The notes beneath the pieces were generated by a model. That model saw only the letters and a list, made by a program, of their open reading frames with translations, was not told where the DNA came from and made no database searches. 64,000 nucleotides of DNA, taken from contig NZ_JBATXG010000001.1 in assembly GCF_049673105.1 (NCBI RefSeq), positions 32,350 to 96,349 on the forward strand, given 5' to 3'. Below are positions 1-8,241 of the stretch, piece after piece; within the stretch, counting starts at the first letter, position 1; every line of letters starts with the position of its first letter. Source of the DNA: Castellaniella sp049673105 (GTDB lineage Bacteria > Pseudomonadota > Gammaproteobacteria > Burkholderiales > Burkholderiaceae_B). Made by a program: the position numbers and the translations under genes.

Positions 1-381
1 TGGACGGGCGCAGCCGGCGCAATGTAGATGGCCGGCGCGTGCGTACAGCAGCTTCAGGTGGTCGTTCAGTTCCGTCATGGTGCCCACCGTGCTGCGCGAA
101 TTGCGCACCGGGTTCACCTGGTCAATGGCGATGGCGGGCAGAATGCCTTCGATGCGATCCACCTGGGGCTTGTCCATGCGGTCCAGGAACTGGCGGGCAT
201 AGGGCGAAAATGTCTCGACATAGCGGCGTTGGCCCTCGGCATACAAGGTGTCGAAAGCCAGCGATGATTTGCCCGAACCGGACACGCCCGTGATCACCAG
301 CAGTTCGCCGGTGCGGATCGTGACATCCAGGTTCTTCAGGTTGTTCTGGCGGGCGCCGAAAATGCGGATGGGTGCGTTCAT
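1..381 (-). CDS. UvrA-like excinuclease ATPase, N-terminal part
   Basis: This is the first 127 codons of a gene that runs off the left edge. The protein opens with MNAPIRIFGARQNNLKNL and has a Walker A motif GVSGSGKS at residues 32-39, followed by the LAFDTLYAEGQRRYVE and YARQFL stretches seen in UvrA family ATPases, which scan DNA for damage in nucleotide excision repair. The AIAIDQVNPVRNSRSTVGT version of the signature region resembles the long UvrA-like paralogues of Proteobacteria more than canonical UvrA, but too little is visible to decide. A cysteine pair (CAGC) that would begin a zinc module is seen at the edge. Confidence 0.85.
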   Translation of the reverse strand, partial: MNAPIRIFGARQNNLKNLDVTIRTGELLVITGVSGSGKSSLAFDTLYAEGQRRYVETFSPYARQFLDRMDKPQVDRIEGILPAIAIDQVNPVRNSRSTVGTMTELNDHLKLLYARAGHLHCAGCARP

Positions 382-548
382 GGCGCCATCATAATCCCCG
401 CTTGGCCCGGATGGTGGCAGTGGGCCGGCGAGCGCTCAGGCGATCGGCGGCCCTGCAGCGGCGGGTTCTTTTTTGCCTGCTTTGGCAACAAGGCGGATGC
501 ATGTGTTACCAGACCGGGCTGCGTGTCGGGATGGTAGATGGGGATATT

Positions 549-557
549 TGCTAAAAT
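549..557 (+). promoter_or_regulatory. Candidate extended -10 promoter of the small basic protein
   Basis: TGCTAAAAT matches an extended -10 element (TGnTAAAAT) about 45 bases before the ATG at 603. No convincing -35 box is visible. The match is short and could be chance. Confidence 0.35.
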
Positions 558-602
558 GGCGTGTTTTGCATACCAAGCCCGCCTTACACCCAGGAGATTC
601 TC

Positions 603-731
603 ATGGCAGAAATCAAACGCACGCGCCGCAACACGCTCGAACGTCGTTGCCTTGGCAAAGCGTTCAAGCGTCTTTTCGTGCGCGCCCCCAAGGGCGTCTT
701 CAAGATGCTGGAAAAGGTCAAGCGCGTCTAA
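603..731 (+). CDS. Small basic protein, 42 residues, unknown function
   Basis: The reading frame starts MAEIKRTRRNTLERRC and ends FKMLEKVKRV. Lysine and arginine make up about a third of the residues, with a central hydrophobic stretch (KAFKRLFV), so it may bind nucleic acid or a membrane. An AGGAG ribosome binding site sits just before the ATG, an extended -10 box lies upstream, and a strong terminator follows at 782-812. The complete transcription unit supports a real gene despite the small size. It is not ribosomal protein L34 or L36 by sequence. I do not recognise the family. Confidence 0.6.
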   Translation: MAEIKRTRRNTLERRCLGKAFKRLFVRAPKGVFKMLEKVKRV

Positions 732-781
732 TTCGCGCCAAGCCCGCCGTATTGTTTGCATACAATTCGGTATCGGGGAAA

Positions 782-812
782 CCACGGACACCATCGTCCG
801 TGGTTTTTTTTT
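782..812 (+). terminator. Rho-independent terminator
   Basis: A perfect 8-bp stem (CCACGGAC / GTCCGTGG) with a 6-base loop is followed by nine T. It ends the small basic protein unit and lies before the start chosen for the glycosyltransferase, which argues against the upstream starts in that frame. Confidence 0.9.
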
Positions 813-854
813 GCCGCTATCATGGGGCCGAGAAAACAAGAGGAGTCCACCGGC

Positions 855-1820
855 ATGGTTTGCTGGCGTCATTTGTTTTCCGTCATTACCCCCACGTTCA
901 ATCGGGCTCATACGCTGGAACGCGTCTATCGATCGTTGCAGGAACAGTCGTTCCAGGATTTTGAATGGGTGGTGGTGGATGACGGGTCTACCGACGATAC
1001 CCACACCTTGGTGCAGGGGTGGCAACAGGAAGCCAGTTTCCCGATCCGTTACGTCTGGCAACCCAATCAACATAAAAAAACAGCTTTCAATCACGGTGTG
1101 CGCGAGGCGCGGGGCGAATGGCTGGTGGCGATCGACAGCGACGACGAACTCGACCCCAACGCGCTGTACCAGATGGCGCAGGTCTGGGATCAGGTGCCGC
1201 CGGCGCTTCGCGGTCGGTATGTGGCGATCACCGGGCTGTGCGCCCGGCCCGATGGCAAGGTCGTGGGCGATATGTATCCCCAGGATGTCATGGACATCAC
1301 CTCGCTGGACATGACGTTCCGCTATCACGTGCGCGGCGAGAAATTCGGCTGTTTGCGCACTGACGTTTTGCGTCAGTTCCCCTTTCCTGAAGACATTCCG
1401 GGTTTCGTGCCCGAAAGCCTGGTGTGGCGGGCCATCGCCCGCGCGGGCTACCTGACGCGCTTCGTCAATCAGGTGTTCCGGGTGTACCACGACAGCGAGG
1501 ATGGCCTGTCACATCAGCGGCGGGCCGCCGACAGCAGCCGCCATGCCCTGGGCCTGTGGCTGTTGTCCTACGATACGGTGGAATGCTGTCTGCCCTGGCT
1601 GCGTTATCAGCCGGCGTTCTTTCTGGCGGCGGCGGTGCGATATACGCGGTTTGCCCTGCATCTGCGCGCCCGCCGCGTGGCGCGCCCGCAAGGGCGGCGC
1701 CTGACGCGCCCGCTGGCGCGGCTGCTGGTGATCGCCATGTGGCCGGTCGGCGTGGCGCTGTATGCGCGCGACCGGGTGCGCGAAGCCTCCGCTCGCAGCA
1801 AGCATTCCGTGGCAGCCTGA
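855..1820 (+). CDS. Family 2 glycosyltransferase
   Basis: This 321-residue protein should transfer a sugar from a nucleotide-sugar donor, probably in surface polysaccharide or lipid glycan synthesis; the acceptor cannot be told. The GT-A fold opening FSVITPTFNRAHTLERV is at residues 8-24, the donor-binding VVVDDGSTDD at 39-48, and the metal-binding DSDDE at 94-98. The C-terminal third is rich in arginine and aromatic residues with one hydrophobic stretch (LLVIAMWPVGVALYA), so it may sit on the inner membrane. The start at 855 has an AGGAG box upstream and lies after the terminator; upstream starts would read through that hairpin. No polysaccharide cluster surrounds it. Confidence 0.85.
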   Translation: MVCWRHLFSVITPTFNRAHTLERVYRSLQEQSFQDFEWVVVDDGSTDDTHTLVQGWQQEASFPIRYVWQPNQHKKTAFNHGVREARGEWLVAIDSDDELDPNALYQMAQVWDQVPPALRGRYVAITGLCARPDGKVVGDMYPQDVMDITSLDMTFRYHVRGEKFGCLRTDVLRQFPFPEDIPGFVPESLVWRAIARAGYLTRFVNQVFRVYHDSEDGLSHQRRAADSSRHALGLWLLSYDTVECCLPWLRYQPAFFLAAAVRYTRFALHLRARRVARPQGRRLTRPLARLLVIAMWPVGVALYARDRVREASARSKHSVAA

Positions 1821-1862
1821 CCTGCGGGTCAGGCGCCAAGACATCGATTGCAGCGTGCCGCG

Positions 1863-2348
1863 TCAGTGCAGGGTGCGCCCCGCGTCGGGCATGTCGTCTG
1901 CATCGTCGCCGGCATCGGATTCGTCGATGTTGGCGGCGTCGTCCTCGTCGTCGGGCAGCTCGGTTTCCGACAGTTCAAAGGGCAGCAGTTCGGACAGTTC
2001 GTCCGACCAGCCGGCTTCTTCGCCTTGGGCGTCGACTTTGATGTAGCGGCAGCCTTCCAGTTCGGACAGCTGGATGGCCCACAGGAATTCGCAGTCGACG
2101 GGCTGACCGTCGCTAAGGTCCAGCCCGCCGCCATTGCCCAGGAACCGGGCGCCGGGGCCGCCCACCTGGACGTGCTGCCGGTCCTGGGCATCGTCGTCGG
2201 GACTCAAGGGCAGGGCGAACAGCGCCCATTCGAAGCCTTCGTCGGGTTCGGCGATGATTTCCGCGATGACGGGCTTGCCCATGTAGGCGCACAGGGCGTC
2301 GGCCGTGCGGCCCAGGAGATCGGCCTCGGCGGCGGTGAAGGTCAGCAT
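1863..2348 (-). CDS. Conserved hypothetical acidic protein
   Basis: This 161-residue protein has a globular first part (MLTFTAAEADLLGRTADALCAYMGKPVIAE) and a very acidic C-terminal tail from about residue 115 with runs of D and E. No catalytic motif, signal peptide or membrane segment is visible. It is divergent from ettA with about 200 bases between the starts. I do not recognise a function. The sustained codon structure and distinct domain character suggest a real gene. Confidence 0.65.
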   Translation of the reverse strand: MLTFTAAEADLLGRTADALCAYMGKPVIAEIIAEPDEGFEWALFALPLSPDDDAQDRQHVQVGGPGARFLGNGGGLDLSDGQPVDCEFLWAIQLSELEGCRYIKVDAQGEEAGWSDELSELLPFELSETELPDDEDDAANIDESDAGDDADDMPDAGRTLH

Positions 2349-2544
2349 GGTGGTGGTCCGGGAATTCGAGAAGTCGGTCTTTTGGCATTGTACGGTTTAG
2401 CAGTGATACTTTTGTGGGGGGCTTGCAGGGAGCCTGCTGGAGCAGCCAGCAGGCGAGTACCTCTTGCCGCATCACCCGGCGTCCGGCCTACAATCGACCC
2501 TTTATGAGGCCGAATTCCTCGGCCCGAGCTTTGACGGTGACGCC

Positions 2545-4218
2545 ATGGCACAGTACGTGTATTCCATGAACCGGGTGGGCAAAATCGTGCCCCCCAAACG
2601 CCAGATCCTGCGCGATATTTCCTTGTCCTTCTTCCCGGGCGCCAAGATCGGCGTGCTGGGCCTGAACGGGTCCGGCAAATCCACCCTGCTGAAGATCATG
2701 GCCGGGGTGGACAAGGACATCGAGGGCGAAGCCATCCCGATGGCGGGCTTGCGCATCGGCTATCTGCCCCAGGAACCGCAGCTGGATCCTGAACATACGG
2801 TGCGCCAGTCCGTCGAAGCCGGCCTGGGCGAGGTGTTCGAGGCTCGCAAGCGACTGGATGAGGTCTATGCCGCCTATGCCGAACCGGATGCCGATTTCGA
2901 TGCTCTGGCCGCCGAGCAGGCCGAACTGGAAGCGGTCATCGCGGCTGCCGCCACCAGCGGTAGCGACGACATCGAAACGCAGATGGAAATTGCCGCGGAT
3001 GCGCTGCGCCTGCCGCCTTGGGACGCGGCGGTCGGCAAGCTGTCCGGCGGTGAAAAACGCCGGGTGGCGCTGTGCCGTCTGCTGCTGTCCAAACCCGACA
3101 TGCTGCTGCTGGACGAACCCACCAACCACCTGGACGCCGAATCGGTCGAATGGCTGGAAGTCTTTTTGCGCCAGTTTCCGGGCACGGTCGTGGCCGTGAC
3201 CCACGACCGCTACTTCCTGGACAACGCCGCGGAATGGATCCTGGAACTGGACCGCGGGCACGGCATTCCCTGGAAGGGCAATTACAGTTCCTGGCTGGAA
3301 CAAAAAGAAGACCGTCTGAAGCACGAGGAATCCGCCGAATCCGCCCGCCAGCGCACCATCAAGAAAGAGCTGGAATGGGTGCGGCAGAATCCCAAGGGCC
3401 GCCAGGCCAAGGCCAAGGCCCGTCTGGCGCGTTTCGAGGAACTGTCCTCGCACGAATATCAGAAACGCAACGAGACCCAGGAAATCTTCATTCCCGTGGC
3501 CGAGCGCCTGGGCAACGAGGTCATCGAATTCCGCAATGTCTCGAAATCGTTCGGCGACCGTCTGCTGATCGACGACCTCAGCTTCAAGATTCCCGCCGGG
3601 GCCATCGTCGGCATCATCGGTCCCAACGGCGCCGGGAAATCCACGCTGTTTCGCATGATCGCCGGGCAGGAAGCCCCGGATGCCGGCGAAGTCGTGCTGG
3701 GCCAGACCGTCAAGCTGGCCTACGTGGACCAGTCGCGTGAATCCCTGCCCGACGACAAGACGGTGTTCGACGCCATTTCCGACGGCGCCGACCTGCTGAC
3801 TGTCGGGCGCTTCGAAATGCCTGCCCGTGCGTATCTGGGCCGCTTCAACTTCAAGGGCGCGGATCAGGGCAAGCAGGTCGGCAAGCTGTCGGGCGGCGAA
3901 CGCGGTCGTCTGCATCTGGCCAAGACCCTGATCGCGGGCGGCAACGTGCTGCTGCTGGACGAGCCGTCCAACGACCTGGACGTGGAAACCTTGCGCGCCC
4001 TGGAAGACGCCTTGCTGGAATTCGCCGGCAGCGTGCTCGTCATCAGCCATGACCGCTGGTTTCTGGACCGGATTGCGACGCATATTCTGGCCTTCGAAGG
4101 CGATTCCCAGGTGGTGTTCTTCGACGGCAACTATCAGGAATACGAGGCTGACAAGCGCCAGCGCCTGGGCGAAGAGGCCGCCCGCCCGCGCCGGATTCGC
4201 TACAAGGCCTTGAAATAA
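2545..4218 (+). CDS. ettA: Energy-dependent translational throttle ATPase EttA
   Basis: This 557-residue protein matches the E. coli EttA length (555). It is an ABC-F protein: two ATPase halves without membrane segments that bind the ribosomal E site and gate elongation according to ATP/ADP. The start MAQYVYSMNRVGKIVPPK is the typical EttA opening. Walker A motifs GLNGSGKST and GPNGAGKST, signature motifs LSGGEKRRV and LSGGERGRL, and Walker B LLLDEPTNHLD and LLLDEPSNDLD are all intact. The charged linker (EQKEDRLKHEESAESARQ) sits between the halves. The ATG at 2545 is preferred to an upstream in-frame start because homology begins there. Confidence 0.95.
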   Translation: MAQYVYSMNRVGKIVPPKRQILRDISLSFFPGAKIGVLGLNGSGKSTLLKIMAGVDKDIEGEAIPMAGLRIGYLPQEPQLDPEHTVRQSVEAGLGEVFEARKRLDEVYAAYAEPDADFDALAAEQAELEAVIAAAATSGSDDIETQMEIAADALRLPPWDAAVGKLSGGEKRRVALCRLLLSKPDMLLLDEPTNHLDAESVEWLEVFLRQFPGTVVAVTHDRYFLDNAAEWILELDRGHGIPWKGNYSSWLEQKEDRLKHEESAESARQRTIKKELEWVRQNPKGRQAKAKARLARFEELSSHEYQKRNETQEIFIPVAERLGNEVIEFRNVSKSFGDRLLIDDLSFKIPAGAIVGIIGPNGAGKSTLFRMIAGQEAPDAGEVVLGQTVKLAYVDQSRESLPDDKTVFDAISDGADLLTVGRFEMPARAYLGRFNFKGADQGKQVGKLSGGERGRLHLAKTLIAGGNVLLLDEPSNDLDVETLRALEDALLEFAGSVLVISHDRWFLDRIATHILAFEGDSQVVFFDGNYQEYEADKRQRLGEEAARPRRIRYKALK

Positions 4219-4270
4219 GGACAGGGGCCGCTTGCCCTCGGTCGGGCGGCTTCGATCACAGGAGCGCATC

Positions 4271-4828
4271 ATGAGAACCGCAGATCCCAGTCAGGCACTG
4301 ATGACAGCCGGCGCCAGCCTGCTATTGATCGTGGATATGCAGGAGAAGTTGTTGCCCGCCATCCAGGAGGCCGATGCGCTGCGCAGCCGGGTGGCCCGTT
4401 TGGCCCAGGCGGCCTGTTTGCTGGCGGTGCCGGTATGGGCCACGGAACACTGGCCGCAGAAGATCGGCCCCACCCATGCCGATCTGCTTCCCCACCTCGA
4501 TCACACGGTCGCCAAAACGCATTTCAACGCCTGCCGCGAACCTGCATTTCTGCGAAATTGGCCCGCGGGTCGTCCCCGAGTGTTGTTGACAGGCACAGAA
4601 GCCCACATCTGCGTGTTACAAACTGGCCTGGGTCTGGCGCAGGCCGGCTATGAGCCGGTGTTGGTGGCGGATGGTATCGGATCCCGCCGTGCGTCCGATC
4701 GGGTGGCGGCCTGCGAGCGCTGGCGTCGCTATGGCCTGGAAACCGTCACCGCCGAAATGGCCATTTATGAATGGTTGGAAACGCCCGAACATCACGCTTT
4801 CCGCAACGTGTTGGCCTTGGTCAAATAG
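4271..4828 (+). CDS. Isochorismatase-family cysteine hydrolase
   Basis: A 185-residue cysteine hydrolase of the YcaC/isochorismatase-like fold. The expected catalytic triad is present: Asp22 in LIVDMQEKL, Lys82 in VAKTHFNA and Cys114 in EAHICVLQT, preceded by the usual TGTEAH turn. Family members hydrolyse amides or vinyl ethers; the substrate cannot be deduced. The ATG at 4271 has an AGGAG site six bases upstream. It follows ettA by about 50 bases and may be cotranscribed. There are no phenazine or enterobactin genes nearby, so a housekeeping amidase-like role is more likely than isochorismate hydrolysis. Confidence 0.85.
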   Translation: MRTADPSQALMTAGASLLLIVDMQEKLLPAIQEADALRSRVARLAQAACLLAVPVWATEHWPQKIGPTHADLLPHLDHTVAKTHFNACREPAFLRNWPAGRPRVLLTGTEAHICVLQTGLGLAQAGYEPVLVADGIGSRRASDRVAACERWRRYGLETVTAEMAIYEWLETPEHHAFRNVLALVK

Positions 4829-4944
4829 GCTGTTTCGGGTCTTTCCGGATGCGCTGATCGAAACAACTGTAGCCTCGGCTCACAGTTTTCGGTTGGGCAG
4901 TAGGTTATAAAGAAACCAAGGTATTCAAAGAAGGAGAACCTCCT

Positions 4945-5172
4945 ATGTCTATTCGCGCCCTTGGGAAATTCAGTGCAGTGCTGGTGCTGGCGACTGCCAT
5001 GGCAGGCTGCTCATCCTGGGACAACATGAGCCATCGTCAAAAATCTGCCGTGACCGGCGCCGGTCTCGGCGGCGTGGCGGGGGCTGTGATCTCGGGTGGC
5101 GGCATCCTGGGAACGGTTGGCGGCGCAGCCATCGGCGGTGTGATCGGTGATCAGGTCGGCAAGAACCGCTGA
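4945..5172 (+). CDS. Glycine-zipper lipoprotein, OsmB-like
   Basis: This 75-residue precursor has a type II signal peptide with a lipobox MAGC and lipidated Cys22. The mature part holds a glycine-zipper double hairpin (GAGLGGVAGAVISGGGILG, then GGAAIGGVIGDQVG) as in OsmB and related small outer-membrane lipoproteins of envelope stress responses. A strong AAGGAG site precedes the ATG, and TATAAA at about 4908 could be its -10 box. It is monocistronic, with a terminator at 5223-5250. Confidence 0.85.
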   Translation: MSIRALGKFSAVLVLATAMAGCSSWDNMSHRQKSAVTGAGLGGVAGAVISGGGILGTVGGAAIGGVIGDQVGKNR

Positions 5173-5222
5173 TCTGCCGGACGTCTGATCCCCTCGTGGA
5201 GGTCTGCTTCCTCCTCGTGCGT

Positions 5223-5255
5223 AAAAGGCTCCTTCGGGAGCCTTTTACGTTTTTC
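5223..5255 (+). terminator. Rho-independent terminator of the lipoprotein gene
   Basis: A 10-bp perfect stem (AAAAGGCTCC / GGAGCCTTTT) closed by a TTCG tetraloop, followed by ACGTTTTT. The A-rich and T-rich stem ends would also allow termination from the other strand. Confidence 0.9.
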
Positions 5256-5271
5256 CGGCGTAGGATGGATC

Positions 5272-5300
5272 TTGACTTTCCACTCAATCCCGGCTTAAAT
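5272..5300 (+). promoter_or_regulatory. Sigma-70-type promoter of the acyl-CoA dehydrogenase gene
   Basis: TTGACT at 5272-5277 and TTAAAT at 5295-5300 with a 17-base spacer. The -10 box overlaps the left end of the palindrome at 5298-5319, so a bound repressor would block polymerase. The leader would be about 80 bases. Confidence 0.7.
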
Positions 5301-5319
5301 TCAAACGATCGTTTGAATT
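5298..5319 (+). promoter_or_regulatory. 22-bp perfect palindrome, probable TetR-family operator
   Basis: The half-site AATTCAAACGA is followed directly by its exact reverse complement. The core TTCAAACGATCGTTTGAA resembles operators of TetR-type fatty-acid regulators (PsrA/FadP style, CAAACG-N2-CGTTTG). It covers the region from the -10 box to the transcription start of the acyl-CoA dehydrogenase gene. No TetR gene lies in the window, so the regulator would act in trans. The palindrome is directly seen; the regulator is inferred. Confidence 0.7.
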
Positions 5320-5387
5320 ATATGAGACTTGGCTGTTTGGCTCTGGCACTGCGCCGGCTGGACAGTCATCCACCCGGAGACCTGGAG

Positions 5388-7193
5388 ATGCCCGACTATA
5401 AAGCCCCCCTGCGCGAAATCCGTTTCGTGCGCGACGAGGTTCTGAATTATCCCGACCATTACCAGTCCCTGCCGGGCTGTCAGGACGCCACGCCGGACAT
5501 GGTGGACGCCATTCTGGAGGAAGGCGCGAAATTCTGCCAGGAAATCCTGGCGCCGCTGAATCAGGTCGGTGACCGCGAGGGCTGTACCTGGTCGCCTGAC
5601 GGCGTCACTACTCCCAAAGGCTTCAAGGAAGCCTATGCGCAGTATGTGGAAGGCGGTTGGCCGGCGCTGTCGCACGACCCGGCGCATGGCGGCCAAGGTC
5701 TGCCCGAATCTCTGGGCATGGCCATCAGCGAACTGATGGGCGAGGCCAATTGGGCCTGGGGCATGTACCCCGGCTTGTCGCATGGCGCCATGAACACCTT
5801 GCAGGCGCATGGCACGCAGGAACAGCAGAAAACCTATCTGGAACCGCTGGTGTCCGGGAAATGGACCGGCACCATGTGCCTGACCGAGGCCCATTGCGGG
5901 ACCGACCTGGGCATGCTGCGTACCAAGGCCGAACCCCAGGCCGATGGCAGCTACCGCATCAGCGGCACCAAGATCTTCATTTCCGCCGGCGAACACGATA
6001 TGGCGGAAAACATCGTGCACATCGTGCTGGCCCGCCTGCCGGATGCGCCGGCGGGCACGAAAGGGATTTCCCTGTTCATCGTGCCGAAATTCCTGCCGGA
6101 CGGGCAGGGCGGCCTGGGCGCGCGCAATGCCGTCAATTGCGGGTCGATCGAGCACAAGATGGGCATCCACGGCAATGCTACCTGCGTCATGAACTTCGAT
6201 GAAGCCACCGGCTTTCTGATCGGTGCGGCCAACAAAGGCCTGAACTGCATGTTCACCTTCATGAACACGGCGCGGCTGGGCACGGCCATTCAGGGCCTGG
6301 CGCATGCCGAGGTCGCCTTCCAGGGGGCGAACCAGTATGCGCATGACCGCCTGCAGATGCGCGCGCTCAGCGGCCCGAAGTTCCCCGATCAGCCGGCGGA
6401 TCCCATCATCGTGCACCCCGACGTGCGCCGCATGCTGCTGACCATCAAGGCCTTCGCCGAAGGCAACCGGGCGCTGCTGTACTATGCCGCGCAGCAGGTG
6501 GACATCGCCCACTACAGCCAGGATGCGGAACAGCGCGAACTGGCGGACAAGCTGCTCAGCTTCCTGACGCCGATCGCCAAGGCCTTCATGACCGAAACCG
6601 GCTTTGAAGCGGCCAACCTGGGTGTTCAGGTGTTCGGCGGTCACGGTTATATTGCCGAACACGGCATGGAACAGAACGTGCGCGACAGCCGCATTTCCAT
6701 GCTGTACGAGGGCACCACCGGCGTTCAGGCCCTGGATCTGCTGGGCCGCAAGGTGCTGATGACCCAGGGCGAGACCCTGCGGGCCTTCACCAAGGTCGTG
6801 CACAAGTTCTGCAAGGCGCAAAGCGGCAACCGGGCGATTTCCGAATTCGTGAAGCCGCTGGCCGAGCTGAACAAGGAATGGGGCAGCCTGACCATGAAAA
6901 TCGGCATGTCGGCCATGACCAACCGCGAAGCGGTGGGCGCGGCCTCCGTCGATTACCTGATGTATTCCGGCTATGTGACCCTGGCGTATTTCTGGGCCGA
7001 CATGGCGCGGGTTGCCGCTGAAAAGCTGAAATCCGGCGAAGGCGACAAGGCTTTCTATCAGGCCAAGCTGCATACGGCGCGTTTCTACTTCACACGTATC
7101 CTGCCGCGCACCCTGGCGCATGCGGAAGCCATGAAGGCAGGGCCTGCCGTGCTGCTGGATATGCCGGCCGAGGACTTCGCACTGGGATATTGA
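5388..7193 (+). CDS. Acyl-CoA dehydrogenase, long form with C-terminal domain
   Basis: A 601-residue flavoprotein that should oxidise an acyl-CoA to the 2-enoyl-CoA in the cytoplasm. It starts MPDYKAPLREIRFVRDEVL, the opening typical of the ~600-residue acyl-CoA dehydrogenase group that carries an extra C-terminal domain and includes DmdC-like enzymes. FAD-binding stretches MCLTEAHCGTDLG and the catalytic-base region LYEGTTGVQALDLLGRK are intact, as is QVFGGHGYIAEHGMEQ. GGAGACCTGGAG upstream supports this start. The overlapping promoter and operator suggest repression lifted by a fatty-acyl ligand. The exact chain length is unknown. Confidence 0.93.
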   Translation: MPDYKAPLREIRFVRDEVLNYPDHYQSLPGCQDATPDMVDAILEEGAKFCQEILAPLNQVGDREGCTWSPDGVTTPKGFKEAYAQYVEGGWPALSHDPAHGGQGLPESLGMAISELMGEANWAWGMYPGLSHGAMNTLQAHGTQEQQKTYLEPLVSGKWTGTMCLTEAHCGTDLGMLRTKAEPQADGSYRISGTKIFISAGEHDMAENIVHIVLARLPDAPAGTKGISLFIVPKFLPDGQGGLGARNAVNCGSIEHKMGIHGNATCVMNFDEATGFLIGAANKGLNCMFTFMNTARLGTAIQGLAHAEVAFQGANQYAHDRLQMRALSGPKFPDQPADPIIVHPDVRRMLLTIKAFAEGNRALLYYAAQQVDIAHYSQDAEQRELADKLLSFLTPIAKAFMTETGFEAANLGVQVFGGHGYIAEHGMEQNVRDSRISMLYEGTTGVQALDLLGRKVLMTQGETLRAFTKVVHKFCKAQSGNRAISEFVKPLAELNKEWGSLTMKIGMSAMTNREAVGAASVDYLMYSGYVTLAYFWADMARVAAEKLKSGEGDKAFYQAKLHTARFYFTRILPRTLAHAEAMKAGPAVLLDMPAEDFALGY

Positions 7194-7230
7194 TTTGCCG
7201 GGTATCGGCGGCTGACGCCGCCGACCACGC

Positions 7231-7261
7231 AAAAAGGGGTTGCAGGCTGCAGCCCCTTTTT
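7231..7261 (+). terminator. Rho-independent terminator
   Basis: A long hairpin: AAAAAGGGGTTGCAG at 7231-7245 pairs with CTGCAGCCCCTTTTT at 7247-7261 with one G-T wobble; the innermost pairs must open for a loop. It ends in a T run and separates the acyl-CoA dehydrogenase from the transporter. Confidence 0.85.
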
Positions 7262-7356
7262 GCTGTGCGCCAGATGTCGCTCCATCGCGGGGACTTTGGC
7301 AGCCTTGTCCTGCGCCCGCTGTACACTGGGCGCTTTGCTCCATCCGCGATTCCGAC

Positions 7357-8241
7357 ATGCTGTTGACCCTGCTGAACATCGTCCTGCCCGTGTTTGCCGT
7401 GGCCGCCCTGGGCTACGTCTTTGGGCGGCGTCAGGGGCGGACGCCGGACATGAGCTTCATCAACCATGCCAACGTCATGGTGTTCTGCCCGGCCCTGGTG
7501 TTTTCAGCTTTGTTGGACAACCCGGTCGATCTGATGCGGGGCTGGCCTTTGATGGCGGCGGGGGTGCTGATCATCATCGTGCCGGGGCTGTTGCTGGCCT
7601 GTGTGCGCTGTCCTGGCGTATCGCGCCCGGCCTTTCTGGTGCCGGGCATGTTCCGCAACACCGGCAATATCGGCATTCCCCTGATGATGCTGGCCTATGG
7701 CAAGGATCTGCTGGGCGATATCGTCGTGCTGTTCGTGCTGTCGAATCTGCTGCATTTTTCCCTGGGTCTGTTCCTGCTGACGCGCGGCGGCGATCGCTGG
7801 ATGTGGCTGCGCAATCCGAATGTCTGGGCGGCGTTTCTGGGGGTGTGGCTGGCTCCGCACCGGGACTGGATCCCCGGGTTCGTCACGACGTCGATCGACT
7901 TGACCGGCCAGATCGCCATTCCCCTGATGCTGTTCGGGCTGGGGGTGCGTCTGTCACAGGACCGGATTGAACAGATGGGCCTGGCCCTGCGCATCAATAT
8001 CCTGTATCTGCTGGCCGGTCTGCTGACCTTGCCCATCGTCTTGTGGGCGTTGCCCCTGACGCCGGAATGGTCGCGGCTGGTGGCGCTGTCGGTGATGCTG
8101 CCCCCCGCGGTCCTGAATTATCTGTTGTGTGAACAATACCGGGTCGAACCGCGGACGGTCGCCAGCGTGGTGTTGCTGGGCAATGTGCTGTCGGTGGGGA
8201 TTATTCCGCTGGTGGTCTGGGCGACGCTGACTTGGATTTGA
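7357..8241 (+). CDS. AEC-family transporter (auxin efflux carrier type)
   Basis: A 294-residue inner-membrane protein with about ten hydrophobic segments, opening MLLTLLNIVLPVFAVAALGYVFGRR. The conserved FRNTGNIGIPL (in GMFRNTGNIGIPLMMLAYG) and the second-half PLMLFGLGVRLS are features of the AEC family (malate/malonate permease MdcF, YfdV and relatives), which move small organic anions. The start at 7357 follows the terminator; upstream starts would overlap it. The substrate cannot be told from context. Confidence 0.85.
   Translation: MLLTLLNIVLPVFAVAALGYVFGRRQGRTPDMSFINHANVMVFCPALVFSALLDNPVDLMRGWPLMAAGVLIIIVPGLLLACVRCPGVSRPAFLVPGMFRNTGNIGIPLMMLAYGKDLLGDIVVLFVLSNLLHFSLGLFLLTRGGDRWMWLRNPNVWAAFLGVWLAPHRDWIPGFVTTSIDLTGQIAIPLMLFGLGVRLSQDRIEQMGLALRINILYLLAGLLTLPIVLWALPLTPEWSRLVALSVMLPPAVLNYLLCEQYRVEPRTVASVVLLGNVLSVGIIPLVVWATLTWI

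Noticed and set aside
756..854. Upstream extension of the glycosyltransferase
   Set aside because: It would translate through a perfect terminator hairpin; the start at 855 has a ribosome site and matches the GT2 N-terminus.
2488..4272. 594-codon frame antisense to ettA
   Set aside because: It mirrors the whole ettA gene; no motif or ribosome site supports it.
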